Part shown: positions 46,301-58,048 of the stretch, piece after piece
Layout of the letters: the number at the start of each line of letters is the position of its first letter
Position numbering within the stretch: position 1 is the first letter of the stretch
Origin: Talpa occidentalis
Lineage: Eukaryota > Chordata > Mammalia > Eulipotyphla > Talpidae
Assembly (NCBI RefSeq): GCF_014898055.3
Contig: NW_023601322.1
Location: 75,048,740-75,112,739 of the forward strand
Length of the DNA: 64,000 nt
Reading direction: 5' to 3'
The notes under the pieces: generated by a model
What the model saw: only the letters and a program-made list of their open reading frames with translations
What the model was told of the DNA's origin: nothing
Databases searched by the model: none
Made by a program: the position numbers and the translations under genes

Positions 46301-46745
46301 TTTTGTCGGCTAAAAATAAACTATGGCATCACTTCCCTTAGGAATGAAAGTAAAATAGAAAACAGAACCCTGTTTTCATACTTGTGGATTGCTGACTGCC
46401 CTGTCCTCTCACTAGACCATTTTCCATACAAATGGAAAATGTTTGGTTAATAAAAGTCATGAATGTAGAGAAGGAGGCATGAAATACATTGAACAACTGA
46501 GATGTTAGTGGGAGAAGAGGAGATATGGGGTATATATGTACACATACATTTGTGTGCTTTCATGTATATATTTTTCAGTTCTTTTATACTTCACTCCTGC
46601 AGTATGTTTATCCTTTTCTCCCTGTAGCAAATTACTACTTGATTCAGTGATTGGAGATATATAGCTCCCCTCATCCTGGAGTATCTTTCTAGTCCTCCCA
46701 TTCTTCCTCTTTTGTAATGGCAACTTAAATGTTACTTACATGATA
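46301..46745. other. Intron 2, nothing recognised
   Basis: No exon or confident repeat. Confidence 0.3.
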
Positions 46746-46920
46746 TCTCCCAGACTAAGTTAAGTCCTTGCTCAGCTAATTAATTCACTCAACCTCTACA
46801 TCTGTAAAGTGAGAATAATACTACTGTTGTGAGGAATAGAGTATATACATACATGTAATATAGAAGAGTACCTGACCAGAGAGTGCTATATATGTTAGCT
46901 GTTATCATCTTTATTACTTG
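46746..46920 (+). repeat. MIR SINE (sense)
   Basis: CAACCTCTACATCTGTAAAG, TGAGAATAATACTACTGTTG and TTGTGAGGAATAGAGTATAT match the sense MIR order. Confidence 0.75.
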
Positions 46921-46966
46921 TTAGATCTTTTTTAACTCTCTCTCATCATACATATTTAGACATCTT

Positions 46967-47242
46967 TTTTTTTTTTTTAAAGATTTATTTATTCATGCAT
47001 TTAAGAACCAGGGCACAGGCCCGATGTGAGGGAGGGTGAGAGGATTCACCAGACACAGAGTGGGGAACAAAACAGGCAGGCTGACAGATATATACTGCTG
47101 AGGGGTGCAGTGGGCGAGACAGGAGAGGTCTGCCGTGCCATGTGGGTATCTCTGTGGCTGGCCGAGATCGAACCCGCTCTGCAGAGGCTGCAGACAGCTT
47201 CACAGCGCTGTGCTCAACTGCCTGCGCCACCAGGGGAGGCCC
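46967..47242 (-). repeat. tRNA-headed SINE, type 2
   Basis: Antisense; near full length with an ACCAGGGGAGGCCC head. Target site unclear; ATATTTAGA occurs on both sides. Confidence 0.9.
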
Positions 47243-47331
47243 TAGATATATATTTAGAGAAATTTGTTAAATTTTTCTTTTTCTCTATAAGATTGTAATT
47301 TCCATGAGGAAAAGAACTCTTTGTTTTATTT

Positions 47332-47594
47332 ATTTATTTTTAAAATTTACTTATTTATACAAGCACTGGGGTAGAGGCGAGAGGCGCGGGAGGGTGAGAG
47401 AATTCACCAGAGACAGAGTAGGGAGCAGAACAGACATAAGGACCAAACTACACTGCTGAGGGGAGCAGCGGGTGAGACAGGAGAGGTATGTTTCGCCATG
47501 TGGGAATCTCCCTGGATGGTCAGGAATCGAACCGGTGCTGCAGAGGCCGTGGACAGCCTCAAAGCACTGCGCTCAACTCGCTGCACCACCGGCC
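47332..47594 (-). repeat. tRNA-headed SINE, type 2
   Basis: Antisense. Long target duplication AAGAACTCTTTGTTTTATTT (47312-47331) and AAGAGCTCTTTGTTTTATTT (47595-47614), one mismatch in 20. The head has lost its last bases (ACCACCGGCCC). The right duplication abuts the poly(T) of the next L1. Confidence 0.92.
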
Positions 47595-47614
47595 CAAGAG
47601 CTCTTTGTTTTATT

Positions 47615-49274
47615 TTTATTTTTTTTCAGTATTTTATTTTATTTTATTTTATATAATTCTTATATCATTTTTCATTTTTGGACAATGTATGTATCTTCAT
47701 TTTGGTTGTATTGCCAGTGCAATTCCCACTTTCCTTATTTTGGCCCTAATCCCTCCTCTTTCCCCCCCTACCTCCCATTAGTGTGTCTCTGGTTTATAGT
47801 TGCTTGTTGATTTTGATTTTCTCTTTATTGTAATTAGTCTTTTTCCTGGTCCCTTATTTAGGTTTTCTAAATTCCTGCTATGAATGAGACCATCTGATAT
47901 TTTTCTTTTTCTTTCTGGCTTATTTCACTGGGCATGATCCCTTCCAGCTCCATCCAAATTACATGAGTTTATCTTTTCTGATTGCTGAGTAATATTCTAT
48001 TGTGTATATGTACCACATCTTCTTGATCCATTCATCTATTTTTGGGCATTTGGGTTGTTTCCATAGCTTACCTATTGTGAATAGTGCTGCTATAAACATA
48101 GGGGTGCAGATGCCCTTTTGAATTAATGTTTCTGTGCCCTTTGGGTAAATACCTAGGAGTGGAATTGCTGGATCATAAGGAAGCTCTATCTTTAGTAGGT
48201 TGAGGAATCTCCACACAACTTTCCATAATGGTTGGACCATTTTGCACTCCCACCAGCAGTGTAGGAGAGTTTCTTTTTCTTCACATCCTCGCCAATATTT
48301 GTTGTTGCTAGTTTTTTTAATATGTGCCATTCTCACTGGTGTAAGATGGTATCTCATTGTAGTTTTGATTTGCATTTCCCTGATTAAAAATGATGTTGAA
48401 CAAAGTGATGTATGAACATTTTTTCATATGCCTGGTAGCCATTTGGTTTCCTCTTTGGAGAAGTTTCTTTTTAGCTCTTCTGCCCATTTTTGACTAGATT
48501 ATTTCCTTTGTTGTTGCTGAGTCTCATCAGCTCTTTGTAGATTTTTGTGATCAGTCCTTTATCATTAGTGTCGTGTGCAAAAATTTTTTCCCAGTCGGTG
48601 GGGTTTCTTTTTGTTTTGGTTATTGTCTCTTTTGCTGTACAGAAGCTTTTTAATTTGATGTAGTCCCAACTATTTATCTTTGCTTTCACTATCACTGCAT
48701 TGGGTGATGTGTCTGTAAAGATGTTTTGAGGTGCATGTCATGTAGTGTTTTACCTGTGTTTCCTTCTATATATTTTATGGTTTCAGGTCTTATGTCTAGT
48801 TCTTTAATCCATTTTGAGTTGGTTTTTGTGCATAGTATGAGGTAGTAGTCAAGCTTCATTCTTTTGCATGTAGCGACCCAGTTTTCCCAGCACCATTTAT
48901 TGAACAAACTTTCTTTGCTCCAGTGCATCTTCTTTGCTCCTTTGTCAAAGATTAGTTGACTGTAAATCTGTGGGTTTATTTCTGGATTTCCTATTTGGTT
49001 CCATTGGCCCGTGTGTCTGTTCTTGTTCCAGTACCATGCAGTTTTGATTATTATGGCTTTGTAGTATAGTTTGAAATCTGAGAGTGTGAGGCCTCCATTC
49101 CCTTTTTTTTTTTTTTTTTTTTTTTTTCCCCAGGAGAACTTAGGCTATTAGGGGTTTTTGGTGGCTCCATATGAATTTCATCAATATTTGTTCTATTTCT
49201 TTGAAGAATGTCATTGAAATTTTTATTGGAATAGCGTTGAATCTGTAAATTGCTTTTTGGTTGCATGGCTATTT
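47615..49274 (-). repeat. L1 3' UTR and ORF2, antisense (part 1)
   Basis: The minus strand encodes the ORF2 C-terminus (47959-48375) with the Cys/His cluster [20 protein letters not shown] and the terminal [17 protein letters not shown]. Upstream ORF2 pieces are at 48471-48928 and 49051-49266. Less decayed than the ancient L1 pieces elsewhere. Split by the SINE at 49275. Confidence 0.92.
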
Positions 49275-49583
49275 TGTTTTTTGTTTTTTTTTTAAAAGCA
49301 AGTATTTATTCATTCGTTTGTTTGTTTGTTTGTTTATATAAGCACTGGGTACAGTTAGAAGCGCAGGAGGGTGAGAGAATTCACCAGAGCCAGAGCGGGG
49401 AGCAGAACAGGCAGACCGACGAAGTACACTGCTGAGGGGAGCAGCGGGCTGCGGGAGAGGTCTGCACGCCATGTGGGACCCTCCTCCAGTGGCCGGGGAG
49501 CAGCTGGGGATAGAACTGGCACTGCAGAGGCTTCGGGCAGCTTTGCAACCCAGCGCTCAACTGCTGCGCCACGGGGGAAGCCC
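49275..49583 (-). repeat. tRNA-headed SINE, type 3b, TTTG-rich tail
   Basis: Antisense within L1. Target copies TTGCATGGCTATTTT (49260-49274) and TTGGATGGCCATTTT (49584-49598) differ at two positions. The tail reads inverted as AAAAGCAAGTATTTATTC plus TTTG repeats, a variant of the extended tail. Confidence 0.92.
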
Positions 49584-49598
49584 TTGGATGGCCATTTT

Positions 49599-49868
49599 GA
49601 TAATGTTAATTCTCCCAATCCATGAGCAGGGGATGTCTTTCCATTCTTTGTGTCATCTTCTATTTCTTTTCACAGTGTTTTATAGTTTTTTGTATAGGTC
49701 CTTTACCTCTTTTATTAGGTTTATTCCCATGTATTTGACTTTTTTTGTTTCAGTAATAAAAGGGATGGTTTTTTTGATTTCTTTTTCTTCAGATTTATTG
49801 TTTGTGTATAGGACGGCTACTGATTTTTGTGAGTTGATTTTGTATCCTGCCATTTTACTAAAGTGATT
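49599..49868 (-). repeat. L1 ORF2 fragment, antisense (part 2)
   Basis: Resumes after the SINE. The minus frame 49680-49886 gives [19 protein letters not shown] of ORF2. The element is 5'-truncated near 49868. Confidence 0.88.
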
Positions 49869-50740
49869 GAACCCCCAAAACGCCACAGAAAAACTAAACT
49901 AAGAACTCTGTGTTAAATGACATAATACAAATGGGAATATCTAGTGAAGTCCTTGACTCCATAGTAACAATTATGTTAGTCTCCTAATTTAACTTTATTC
50001 TAATAATATTTAAAACTACAAATCATAAGTGTATGCTAGTTTTAGATGTTATATAGGGCACTTTATTTATTTGCATGTAAGTATACAAACACTGAAACCC
50101 CTTACGTGTCATAAATAAGGCAAGGCTTTTCTCCCCATTAAATAAATAAGGCTTAAGGAGATCAAGTAACTTGCCCGGGAGCCAGGATTTAAATTCAGGT
50201 CTATGTTGCTGTAAAACCCTTTTTACTTAACGATGTTTATATTCTTGGTTAGAGATGATTTTGAAATTACTAGATGTTCTTTTACAATGCCTTTGGTCAC
50301 AGTGGCAACTATATAGAACAATTAGTCATCAGAAAATGGTGACTTTAGTCAAATTACTTTTTCTGAAAACCACATGAGGTCTTTTACATGGAATGACATA
50401 TTAGTAACAGTGATAAAGTATTTGGGATACTTCTTCAGAGTGTCAAAGACCTTGGTAGATAACAGCTTTGGTAGTTGTGAGCAGTGAAAACTGTAGAACC
50501 TGTTGGAAAGAGGAGGAGAGCAAGAGGGAGAGAAAAAAGAAGTAGAAATACATTTTTCTTCCATACTAGATTGCACAACTTTCTGGGTCCATGTTCCACT
50601 CTTAATAAAATTTTAACTTCAATACATGAATATTTTCTTATTTCAAGAGTGAACATACATATGTACATATAACCAAATATCAAAGTCTCATTGGCATTTG
50701 GCCTCCCATCCCTACATCTCTCCCCAGTTATTTTTTCCTA
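49869..50740 (-). repeat. Mostly unassigned; MIR core at about 50125-50215 (antisense)
   Basis: GAGATCAAGTAACTTGCCCG followed by AGCCAGGATTTAAATTCAGG is an antisense MIR core (about 50158-50200). The rest has no recognised feature. Confidence 0.5.
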
Positions 50741-50754
50741 TAAAATGTTTGTTA

Positions 50755-51027
50755 GGCCTCCCCGGTGGCGCAGCGGTTGAGCGCTGGGTTGTGAAGCTGC
50801 CTGCAGCCTCTGCAGTGCCGGTTTGATCCCCGGCTGCTCCCCTGCCACCGGAGCAGGGTCCCACATGGCTAGCAACTTCTCCTGCCGCCCGCTGCTCCCC
50901 TCAGCAGTGTACTTCGGTCCTTCTGCCTGCTCTGCTCCCTGCTCTGGTTCTGGTAAATTCTCTCACCCTCCCACGCTTCTGACTGTACCCAGTGCTTGTA
51001 TAAATAAATAAATGAATCTTAAAATAA
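50755..51027 (+). repeat. tRNA-headed SINE, type 3b
   Basis: Sense copy, head GGCCTCCCCGGTGGCGCAGC, tail TAAATAAATAAATGAATCTT. Target duplication TAAAATGTTT at 50741-50750, repeated after an AAAATAAAAT-rich tail. Confidence 0.92.
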
Positions 51028-51039
51028 AATAAAATGTTT

Positions 51040-51410
51040 TTTAAAAAATGTTTATGTTAGCTTGTAATGGGTGTCTTGCTATTTTTAAATGAATTAATAA
51101 ATATTTTTAAACTTTGTTAGTTTTAATTTCTAATATTCGAAAATATTGACAGCTATAACGCAAATAAAAGACTTTCAGAGTCCTCAATACTTTTTGAGAG
51201 GATAAAGGGATTTTGAGACCAAATAATTTGAAAACTGGTACAGTATATTATTAAGTCACTAGTAATGATACTGTATAGTTCATGGCAATGTAGGACAATC
51301 CCCATGATATAATAATCCCCATGAGAAAAGCAAGGTACAAATCCTATAAATATTATTGTAGAACCAAAGACTAGAAAATAGTGCTGAAGAAAATACAGTA
51401 GGATACAGAT
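51040..51410. other. Intron 2, nothing recognised
   Basis: Includes a partial internal repeat AATCCCCATGA at about 51298-51322. No exon. Confidence 0.3.
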
Positions 51411-53541
51411 AGTCTTTTTTTTTTTTTAATAATAAATTTTATTTTTATATTCCCCATACAGTTGCAACCCCCCCTTTCTGATCCCAATCCCTCCCCTCCC
51501 GCCCCCCACCCCCCCAAAAGTGTCTCTGTTTCATAGTTTTTTGTTGATTCTGATTTTCACTTTCCTATAGTTATTCATTTTCCTGGTCCCTTATTTAAGT
51601 TTTCTAGATTCCTGCTATGAGTGAGACCATCCGGTATTTTTCTTTTTCTTTTTGGCTTATTTCGCTGAGCATGATCCCTTCCAGCGCCATCCATGTTGCT
51701 GCAAATTGCATGTGCTTATCTTTTTTGAATGCTGAGTAATATTCCATGGTGTATATGTACCACATCTTTTTGATCCAGTCATCTATTTTTGGGCATTTGC
51801 TGCTATAAACATAAGGGTGCAGGTGTTCTTTGGAATTGATGTTTCTGTGTCCTTTGGGTAGATACCTAGGAGTGGAATTGCTGGATCTTATGGAAGCTCT
51901 ATGTTTAGTAGGTCCAGAAATCTCCACACAGCTCTCCATAGTGGTTGGACCAGTTTGCACTCCCACCGACAGTGCAGAAGAGTTCCTTTTTCTCCACACC
52001 CTCGCCAACATTTGTTGTTGCTAGTTTTTTTAATATGTGCCATTCTCACTGGTGTAAGATGGTATCTCATGGTAGTTTTGATTTGCATTTCCCTGATTAC
52101 AAGTGATGTTGAACATTTTTTCATATGCCTGTTGGCCATTTGCATTTCCTCTTCAGAGAAGTTTCTTTTTAGCTCTTCTGCCCATTTTTTAACTGGATTA
52201 TTTTCTTTTTTGTTGTTGAGTCTCATCAGCTCTTTGCAGATTTTTGTGATCAGTCCTTTATCATTAGTGTTGGGTGCAAAAATGTTCTCCCAGTTGGTGG
52301 GGTTTCTCTTTGTTTTTGTTATTGTCTCTTTTGCTGTGCAGAAGCTCTTTAATTTGATGTAGTCCCAGCTGTTTATCTTTGCCTTCACTATCACTGCTTT
52401 GGGTGATGTGTCTGTAAAGATGTCTTTGATGTGCAAATCTCGTAGTGTTTCGCCTATATTTCCTTCTATATATTTTATGGTTTCAGGTCTTATGTCTAGT
52501 CTAGTTCTTTAATCCATTTTGAGTTGATTTTCGTGTATGGTGTGAGGTAGTGGTCAAGCTTCATTCTTTTGCATGTAGCGACCCAGTTTTCCCAGCACCA
52601 TTTATTGAACAAACTTTCTTTGCTCCAATGCATAGTCTTTGCTCCTTTGTCAAAGATTAGTTGACCATAGATCTGTGGGTTTATTTCTGGATTTTCTATT
52701 CGATTCCATTGGTCTGTATGTCTGTTCTTGTTCCAATACCATGCAGTTTTGATGATTATGGCTTTGTAGTATATTTAGAAGTCTGGGAGTGTGATGTCTC
52801 CATTCCCTTCTTTTTTTTTCAGGAGAGCTTTGGCTGTTCGGGGTTTTTTGTGATTCCATATGAATTTCATCAATAATTGTTCTATTTCTTTGAAGAATGA
52901 CATTGAAATTTTGATTGGAATAGCATTGAATCTGTAGATTGCTTTTGGTAGGATGGCCATTTTAATAATGTTTATTCTTCCAATCCATGAGCAGGGGATG
53001 TCTTTCCATTTCTTTGTGTCTTCTTCTATTTCTTTTAACAGTGTTTTATAGTTTTCTTTGTATAGGTCCTTTACCTCTTTTGTTAGATTTATTCCCAAAT
53101 ATTTGATTTTTTTTGTTTCAATAATAAAAGGAATGGTTTTTTTGATTTCTTCTTCTTCAGATTTATTGTTTGTGTATAGGAAGGCTACTGACTTTTGCGT
53201 GTTGATTTTGTATCCTGCCACTTTACTGAACTGATTGATTAGTTGAATTAGTTTTTCTGTGGAGTTTTAGGGTTCTCTACGTATATTATCATATCATCTG
53301 CAAATAGTGATAGTTTGACTTCTTCTTTTCCTATTTGGATTCCTTGGATGTCTTTCTCTTGTCTTATTGCTCTGGCTAGGACTTCCAGTATTATATTGAA
53401 AAGCAGTGGTGAGAGTGGACATCCTTGTCTTGTTCCAGATCTTAATGGAATTGCTTTCAGCTTTTCACCATTGAGAATGATACTGGCTGTTGGCTTGTCA
53501 TAGATGGCCTTTATGATGTTGAGGTATGTTCCTTGTATCCC
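51411..53541 (-). repeat. L1 3' UTR and ORF2, antisense, relatively young
   Basis: Poly(T) at 51415-51428, then the G-rich 3' UTR read inverted, then ORF2. Minus-strand frame 51888-52436 (182 codons) spans [20 protein letters not shown] to the Cys/His cluster [20 protein letters not shown]. Frame 52775-53221 (148 codons) holds [19 protein letters not shown] and [19 protein letters not shown]. The best-preserved L1 here, although 5'-truncated and with broken frames. Confidence 0.93.
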
Positions 53542-54077
53542 AAGAATACACTATGAACTAGCCACAACCACTGCAGCATGAGTTCGATCCCCAGCCAGGG
53601 AGCTAGCCCACGTGGCACAGCAGACCTCTCCTGTCTCACTGCTGCCCTTCTCAGCAGTGTATTTCACTCAATCTGCCTGTTCTGTTCCCCACTCTATGTC
53701 TGGTGAATCCTTTCACCACTTCTCCCCACCCCCGTACCTCTAGCCTGTACCCCAGTTCTTGTATACATAAATAAATAAATCTTTAAAAAAAAGAAAAGAA
53801 TGTTCATTTGACTTTATTTGTACTAGCAAAAATTGAACTGACCTGAATGACCATCAATAAGGAAAACTGGCTTGATAAACTGTCAAAGATTAGTTGACCA
53901 TAGATCTGTGGGTTTATTTCTGGATTTTCTATTCGATTCCATTGGTCTGTATGTCTGTTCTTGTTCCAATACCATGCAGTTTTGATGATTATGGCTTTGT
54001 AGTATAGTTTGAAGTCTGGGAGTGTGATGTCTCCATTCCCTTTTTTTTTTTCAGGAGAGCTTTGGCTATTCGGGGTT
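53541..54077 (+). repeat. Chimeric local duplication (two joined copies)
   Basis: 53549-53883 repeats 57487-57821 almost exactly (about six mismatches by eye, no length change). It includes the 3' two-thirds of a type-1 SINE, that SINE's right target duplication and adjoining L1M sequence. It joins at TGT to 53884-54077, which repeats 52651-52845 of the nearby L1 in the same orientation (a few mismatches, one 1-base T-run change). The left junction carries the short filler CAAGAATA. Ends 111 bp before exon 3. Confidence 0.85.
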
Positions 54078-54188
54078 ATGTTTTGAATTATTTCATCCTT
54101 GGTTTTTCTAAAGGTTTTTATACTATAAAATTTTTATATGGTGAAAAATATGTTAAAGTATGGAATGGGAATAATATTTCTATTTCAG

Positions 54189-54323
54189 AAACTGTGTAGT
54201 GACGCTCAAGTTAAAGTCTTTGGGAAATGCTGCCAACTGAAACCTGGAGGCGACAGTTCTTCCTCCTTGGATAGTTCTATAACTTCAACTTCTGATGTAA
54301 AAGACCAGTGTCCTAAGTACCAG
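54189..54323 (+). CDS. FNIP1: FNIP1 exon 3 (residues 74-118)
   Basis: Forty-five codons beginning [20 protein letters not shown], then a Ser-rich run ([20 protein letters not shown]) and CPKYQ. The first half continues the N-terminal domain; the Ser-rich stretch looks like a flexible loop. Acceptor TATTTCAG, donor CAG|GTAAGG. Both edges are phase 0 and the length is 135, so skipping would remove 45 residues without a frameshift. A longer reading frame from 54138 to 54440 simply reads through both splice sites. Confidence 0.96.
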
Positions 54324-54349
54324 GTAAGGTCACTGATGACATTATTTTC

Positions 54350-54500
54350 TTCATTCCTAATGTTTTTGAGTATTTGCAATGTGATAGGTACCATTTTAGG
54401 AATTGGGGATATAACAGGGACTAGTCCTTGCCCTCTTTGAGCTTGCATTGTAGCTGGGGAGACAGATAACTAGACAAGTAAGTTTATGAATTTTTGTACA
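54350..54500 (-). repeat. L2 LINE 3' end, antisense
   Basis: TGTGATAGGTACCATTTTAG, GGAATTGGGGATATAACAGG and CCTTGCCCTCTTTGAGCTTG follow the antisense L2 3' consensus and begin directly after exon 3. Confidence 0.75.
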
Positions 54501-55205
54501 TCTTAGCAGAGAGCACGTCTAGAGATCTGTGGGCTACTGGGATAATTTCTTATTTCGTGTACACTTACTAAAAGTCAGCTGTAGTAGGAAATAAAATATG
54601 ATTGGAAGTATGCACAATCAGAAATGTACACTTTTATGTATATTGCTCTTTTGAAATACCAGAATTAAATAAATCAATGATAACAGGAATTCTCTGTCAA
54701 TATATTTTACATAAGATGAGTGTTTGGTTTTATACTAAGCAAATGTCGTGTGACGTGAATTTGTCTCATCCAAGCGTGCATGAGTGAATCACAAATATTT
54801 TATAATTAGCAGTACCAGAATTGAATCCTGGACTTTTAAATTATTTGTAATTAAATGATTGCATTTTGATGGAAATTGAGACTTACACCACATTGTGATA
54901 GTATATGTAGACTAGCTCTGAAGTTATTAAAATCCAAATAGTAGGAGGTACTGCCTTGTTACCCTGTCTTCCTCTGTAACTCCTTGCCTTAGGCATGAAA
55001 CCACAACAAGTTCTTGATGGGCACCAGTTCACTTATATGGGAAAATTTCTAATTTGATCAATTGTACAAGATTGTCTTTCACCTAATATTATGTGTGAAG
55101 AGTGAATATACAAACATGTAGGTTGTAGAAACCTGAAGCACAGTAAGTGATTGTAACCCCATTTTGCATCAAAATCCTTAGAGATTTTCTATTTTAAAGA
55201 AGGTA

Positions 55206-55260
55206 ACCCACATATTCTGGTAGTAAGTCTGGTACCCACATATTCTGGTAGTAAGTTTAG
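55206..55260. repeat. 28-bp tandem duplication
   Basis: Two adjacent copies of a 28-base unit (starting ACCCACATATTCTGGTAG), the second with one change near its end. A local slippage-type duplication in unique-looking DNA. Confidence 0.85.
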
Positions 55261-56589
55261 TGTGGTCCTGGGAATCTGCTTTCTTTAGCAAGAAGGCAAT
55301 GAATTATTGTAGCAGGTAGTTCATTATACAAAGTGGTTTCAGGTAACTAGAACATTGTCTTTGATTTACAGAGATTATTATAAATCAGTAACCTCTAGTA
55401 ATTAGTGCTTACAAAGAATTGATTGCTTAAATTAGGGTCTTTTATTTAACTAAAAAAAACAAAGTTTATTTAACTTTTAAAAAAGCATTAAAGATAATAA
55501 TATTTTTAAAATTATTATTAAGTTCATTATTGATTATCATATTAAAGTACCTAACATGACCATGAACTCATGTTAATAACTATTTGGTATACATAGAGCA
55601 GATAAAGAAAACTTAATAACAAGACATATAGCTTCATAAAATTTCATAAACAGCAACTTTTACTGTATTAGTTTTCTGAGAATTCTTTTTTACTTATACT
55701 TGTAAAATCTATGAATGCCATGTTATTTGAATTAGTGTAACTTGCCTAATATTATATGAGAAATAAAAATTTTACTTATTATGGAGTTGTACATAATAAA
55801 AAGGAGCATATGAGAAAGATCTCATTTCTGTCATTTGCAGAGGTAACTTAGGTTGCCAAGTAAAATTTACATTGATTTAAAAAAAAACGAAGTTCATCAT
55901 TAAAAAATGATTTGCTCTGTTTTTAAACTGTTCTTACTACCTAAACCTCTGTACGTGGAATCAGTTTTATCTTGACCAAATCCCAAGAATAGATGACTTG
56001 CTTCTTTTTACTAACCTTGGTATTTTTTGAAATAAAAATTTTCCTTAAAACTGTGCCTTTATTAAAACAAAATTAAGATTATAGTACTGAGAAAGAGATA
56101 AATGTATATATATCTATATAATATACTAATAATATATATAGTGAAATGGATTATTTGAAGATGTCTTTTTTAAGGAAGATTTAAAAAAGTAGCTATTTTA
56201 CTTAGAATATAAAATATCCTAAGTAAGTTGAAGAGTAAAAGAAGCACATTATAAAAAGAAAAAGTATATGTGTGTATTCCCAAGCTTCTAACTATAAAAT
56301 GGGATTCTTGTCACTTTATAGGGAATCTTTGAAGTTTTAAAAACTCCTGATTTGTGATTTTCCTTGATAAAATGGTTTAATGAAATTTGTGAATAATCCT
56401 CATGTTTACTATCTTAGATAATTATCTAGGGCGTCTTCCTCATCAGTTCTTTTATTATATTCTTGTATCAGTTAGGCACTGCGTTGGGACAATCTCAAAA
56501 ATAGTGATCTAAATTAGGGATTATTTTCTCACATGACAGGAAGTGTGGAGTTAAGCCATTTGTATATGATATGGGTTTCAAATACCCAA

Positions 56590-56880
56590 TCGTGTCACTT
56601 ATATGACACTATATGGAATTGTGGAATATAGGGAAATAAAACAAATGGTCAGACAAAACCAAATCAATGACAGATGCTTTACATGTAACTGCAAAACTGA
56701 GGCAACAGAAGGGAAGGGGGCAGGGTAGAAATTGGGGATGGAGGAGGTCCCATGGAACATGATAGAGGATTATTGGGGCATTGGTAGGGGCGTGGTGTGA
56801 AAACCCCTCAGCAGAAACAATGATATAAACCAGCTTTATCTCAATAAACATACTTGGAAAAAAAAATAAAACAAACAGAA
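56590..56880 (+). repeat. Retroposon-like 3' end, unassigned
   Basis: A G-rich stretch (AGGGAAGGGGGCAGGGTAG), then CTCAATAAACATACTTGG and an A-rich tail. This resembles a LINE 3' UTR with tail in sense orientation. I cannot name the family. Confidence 0.4.
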
Positions 56881-57389
56881 AACCCCAACAAGGGTTTCAG
56901 AGCACAAGACTCCCTTATCTTTCTACTTAGCCAAGTTAATGTACACTTGTAAATGGATAGTTCAGTAAGCTGCTGCTCTATCATTACCTTAGCTTTTGAA
57001 TATGAAACCAACTCTAAATCTCTTCAAGGGAGGTCTGTAGTACAATTCTTTTTAGTTGACCTCATTGCTTCCCTAAAACCAACTGAACTTCATGTAATAA
57101 GTAGAAAATAAATACTTGGTAGGTAATTAATGATACTTACCACAGTATCTAAATAAAAACCAAATAGGTGATTTCAGTATTTACTTTTCTTCTGATTCTT
57201 ATGAGAGCTATTGAAGAATCATAGAAAGGAATAACATTTTAATCAGTTCTTTGAAACAAGACTTTCTAATCTTTCAAATAAGTCCTTTAAAAAAAACAAA
57301 ATAAAGGCATGTTACACCATTTATGAATCTCTCTTTTGCACATAGTGGTGGTAAAAACTGTTAATGCATATTCAGTGAATTCTACTTCT

Positions 57390-57960
57390 CATTATCTGTC
57401 ATGGAGAAATGTTGCATATGTATAAGATGTAGTTAAGAATGTTCATTTGGGTGGCCTCCCTGGTGGCACAAAGGGCTGGGTTGTGGCACTATGAACTAGC
57501 CACAGCCACTGCAGCATGAGTTCGATGCCCAGCCAGGGAGCTAGCCCACGTGGCACAGCAGACCTCTCCTGTCTCACCGCTGCCCTTCTCAGCAGTGTAT
57601 TTCACTCAATCTGCCTGTTCTGTTCCCCACTCTATGTCTGGTGAATCCTTTCACCACTCCTCTCCACCCCCGTACCTCTAGCCTGTACCCCAGTTCTTGT
57701 ATACATAAATAAATAAATCTTTAAAAAAAAGAAAAGAATGTTCATTTGACTTTATTTGTACTAGCAAAAATCGAACTGACCTGAATGACCATCAATAAGG
57801 AAAACTGGCTTGATAAACTGTTATTTTCGTATTAAAGAATAATAATGCAATTCCTTCAGGGAATTTATGTGTAATGGTATTAGCTCTATAAGACATTGTG
57901 AAGTGAAGAACAGTGTCTCCAATATGGAATCACTTTTTTTTCCTCAAAAAGCCACTATGT
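57390..57960 (+). repeat. Old L1 ORF2 3' fragment, sense (SINE-split)
   Basis: AAGAATGTTCATTTGACTTT, GTACTAGCAAAAATCGAACT and ACCATCAATAAGGAAAACTG are sense L1M ORF2 3' phrases. The SINE at 57449 inserted within this fragment. Confidence 0.6.
57449..57733 (+). repeat. tRNA-headed SINE, type 1 (donor of the 53549 copy)
   Basis: Sense copy with perfect 14-bp target duplication AAGAATGTTCATTT at 57435-57448 and 57734-57747. Everything from 57487 rightward is repeated at 53549-53883. Confidence 0.92.
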
Positions 57961-58048
57961 AAAATAACTACAGCAAAGGAATTTGTAATGAAAATCAATA
58001 TTTGAACTAGTGATATGGTTTTAAAATTCTATTATTAATGTTGTTTAG

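Larger units (their letters stand above)
36871..54188 (+). other. FNIP1: FNIP1 intron 2 (17.3 kb)
   Basis: GTGAGC to TATTTCAG. Holds a Tigger-like transposon fossil, an old sense L1, three antisense L1 ORF2 fragments, nine full SINEs and the patchwork duplication at 53541-54077. No extra coding exon was recognised. Confidence 0.85.
54324..58048 (+). other. FNIP1: FNIP1 intron 3 (3.7 kb)
   Basis: GTAAGG to TTGTTTAG. AT-rich. Apart from the repeats listed separately (L2 at its start, a retroposon-like 3' end, an L1M piece and a SINE) nothing recognisable was seen at 54500-56590. Confidence 0.85.

Noticed and set aside
7038..49886. Many recurring frames with translations such as REFTRARAGSRTGR or LPALLPALALVNSLTL
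   Set aside because: They recur wherever the SINE occurs, on either strand, and are translations of the repeat. They are not genes or a protein family.
51604..53221. Reverse-transcriptase-like frames (135-182 codons) as a host gene
   Set aside because: They are L1 ORF2 fragments: Cys/His cluster, a nearby G-rich 3' UTR and poly(T) end, frame breaks and 5' truncation.
54138..54440. 100-codon frame around exon 3 as a single-exon gene
   Set aside because: It is FNIP1 exon 3 read through its acceptor and donor into intron sequence. The splice sites and phases fit the FNIP1 model.
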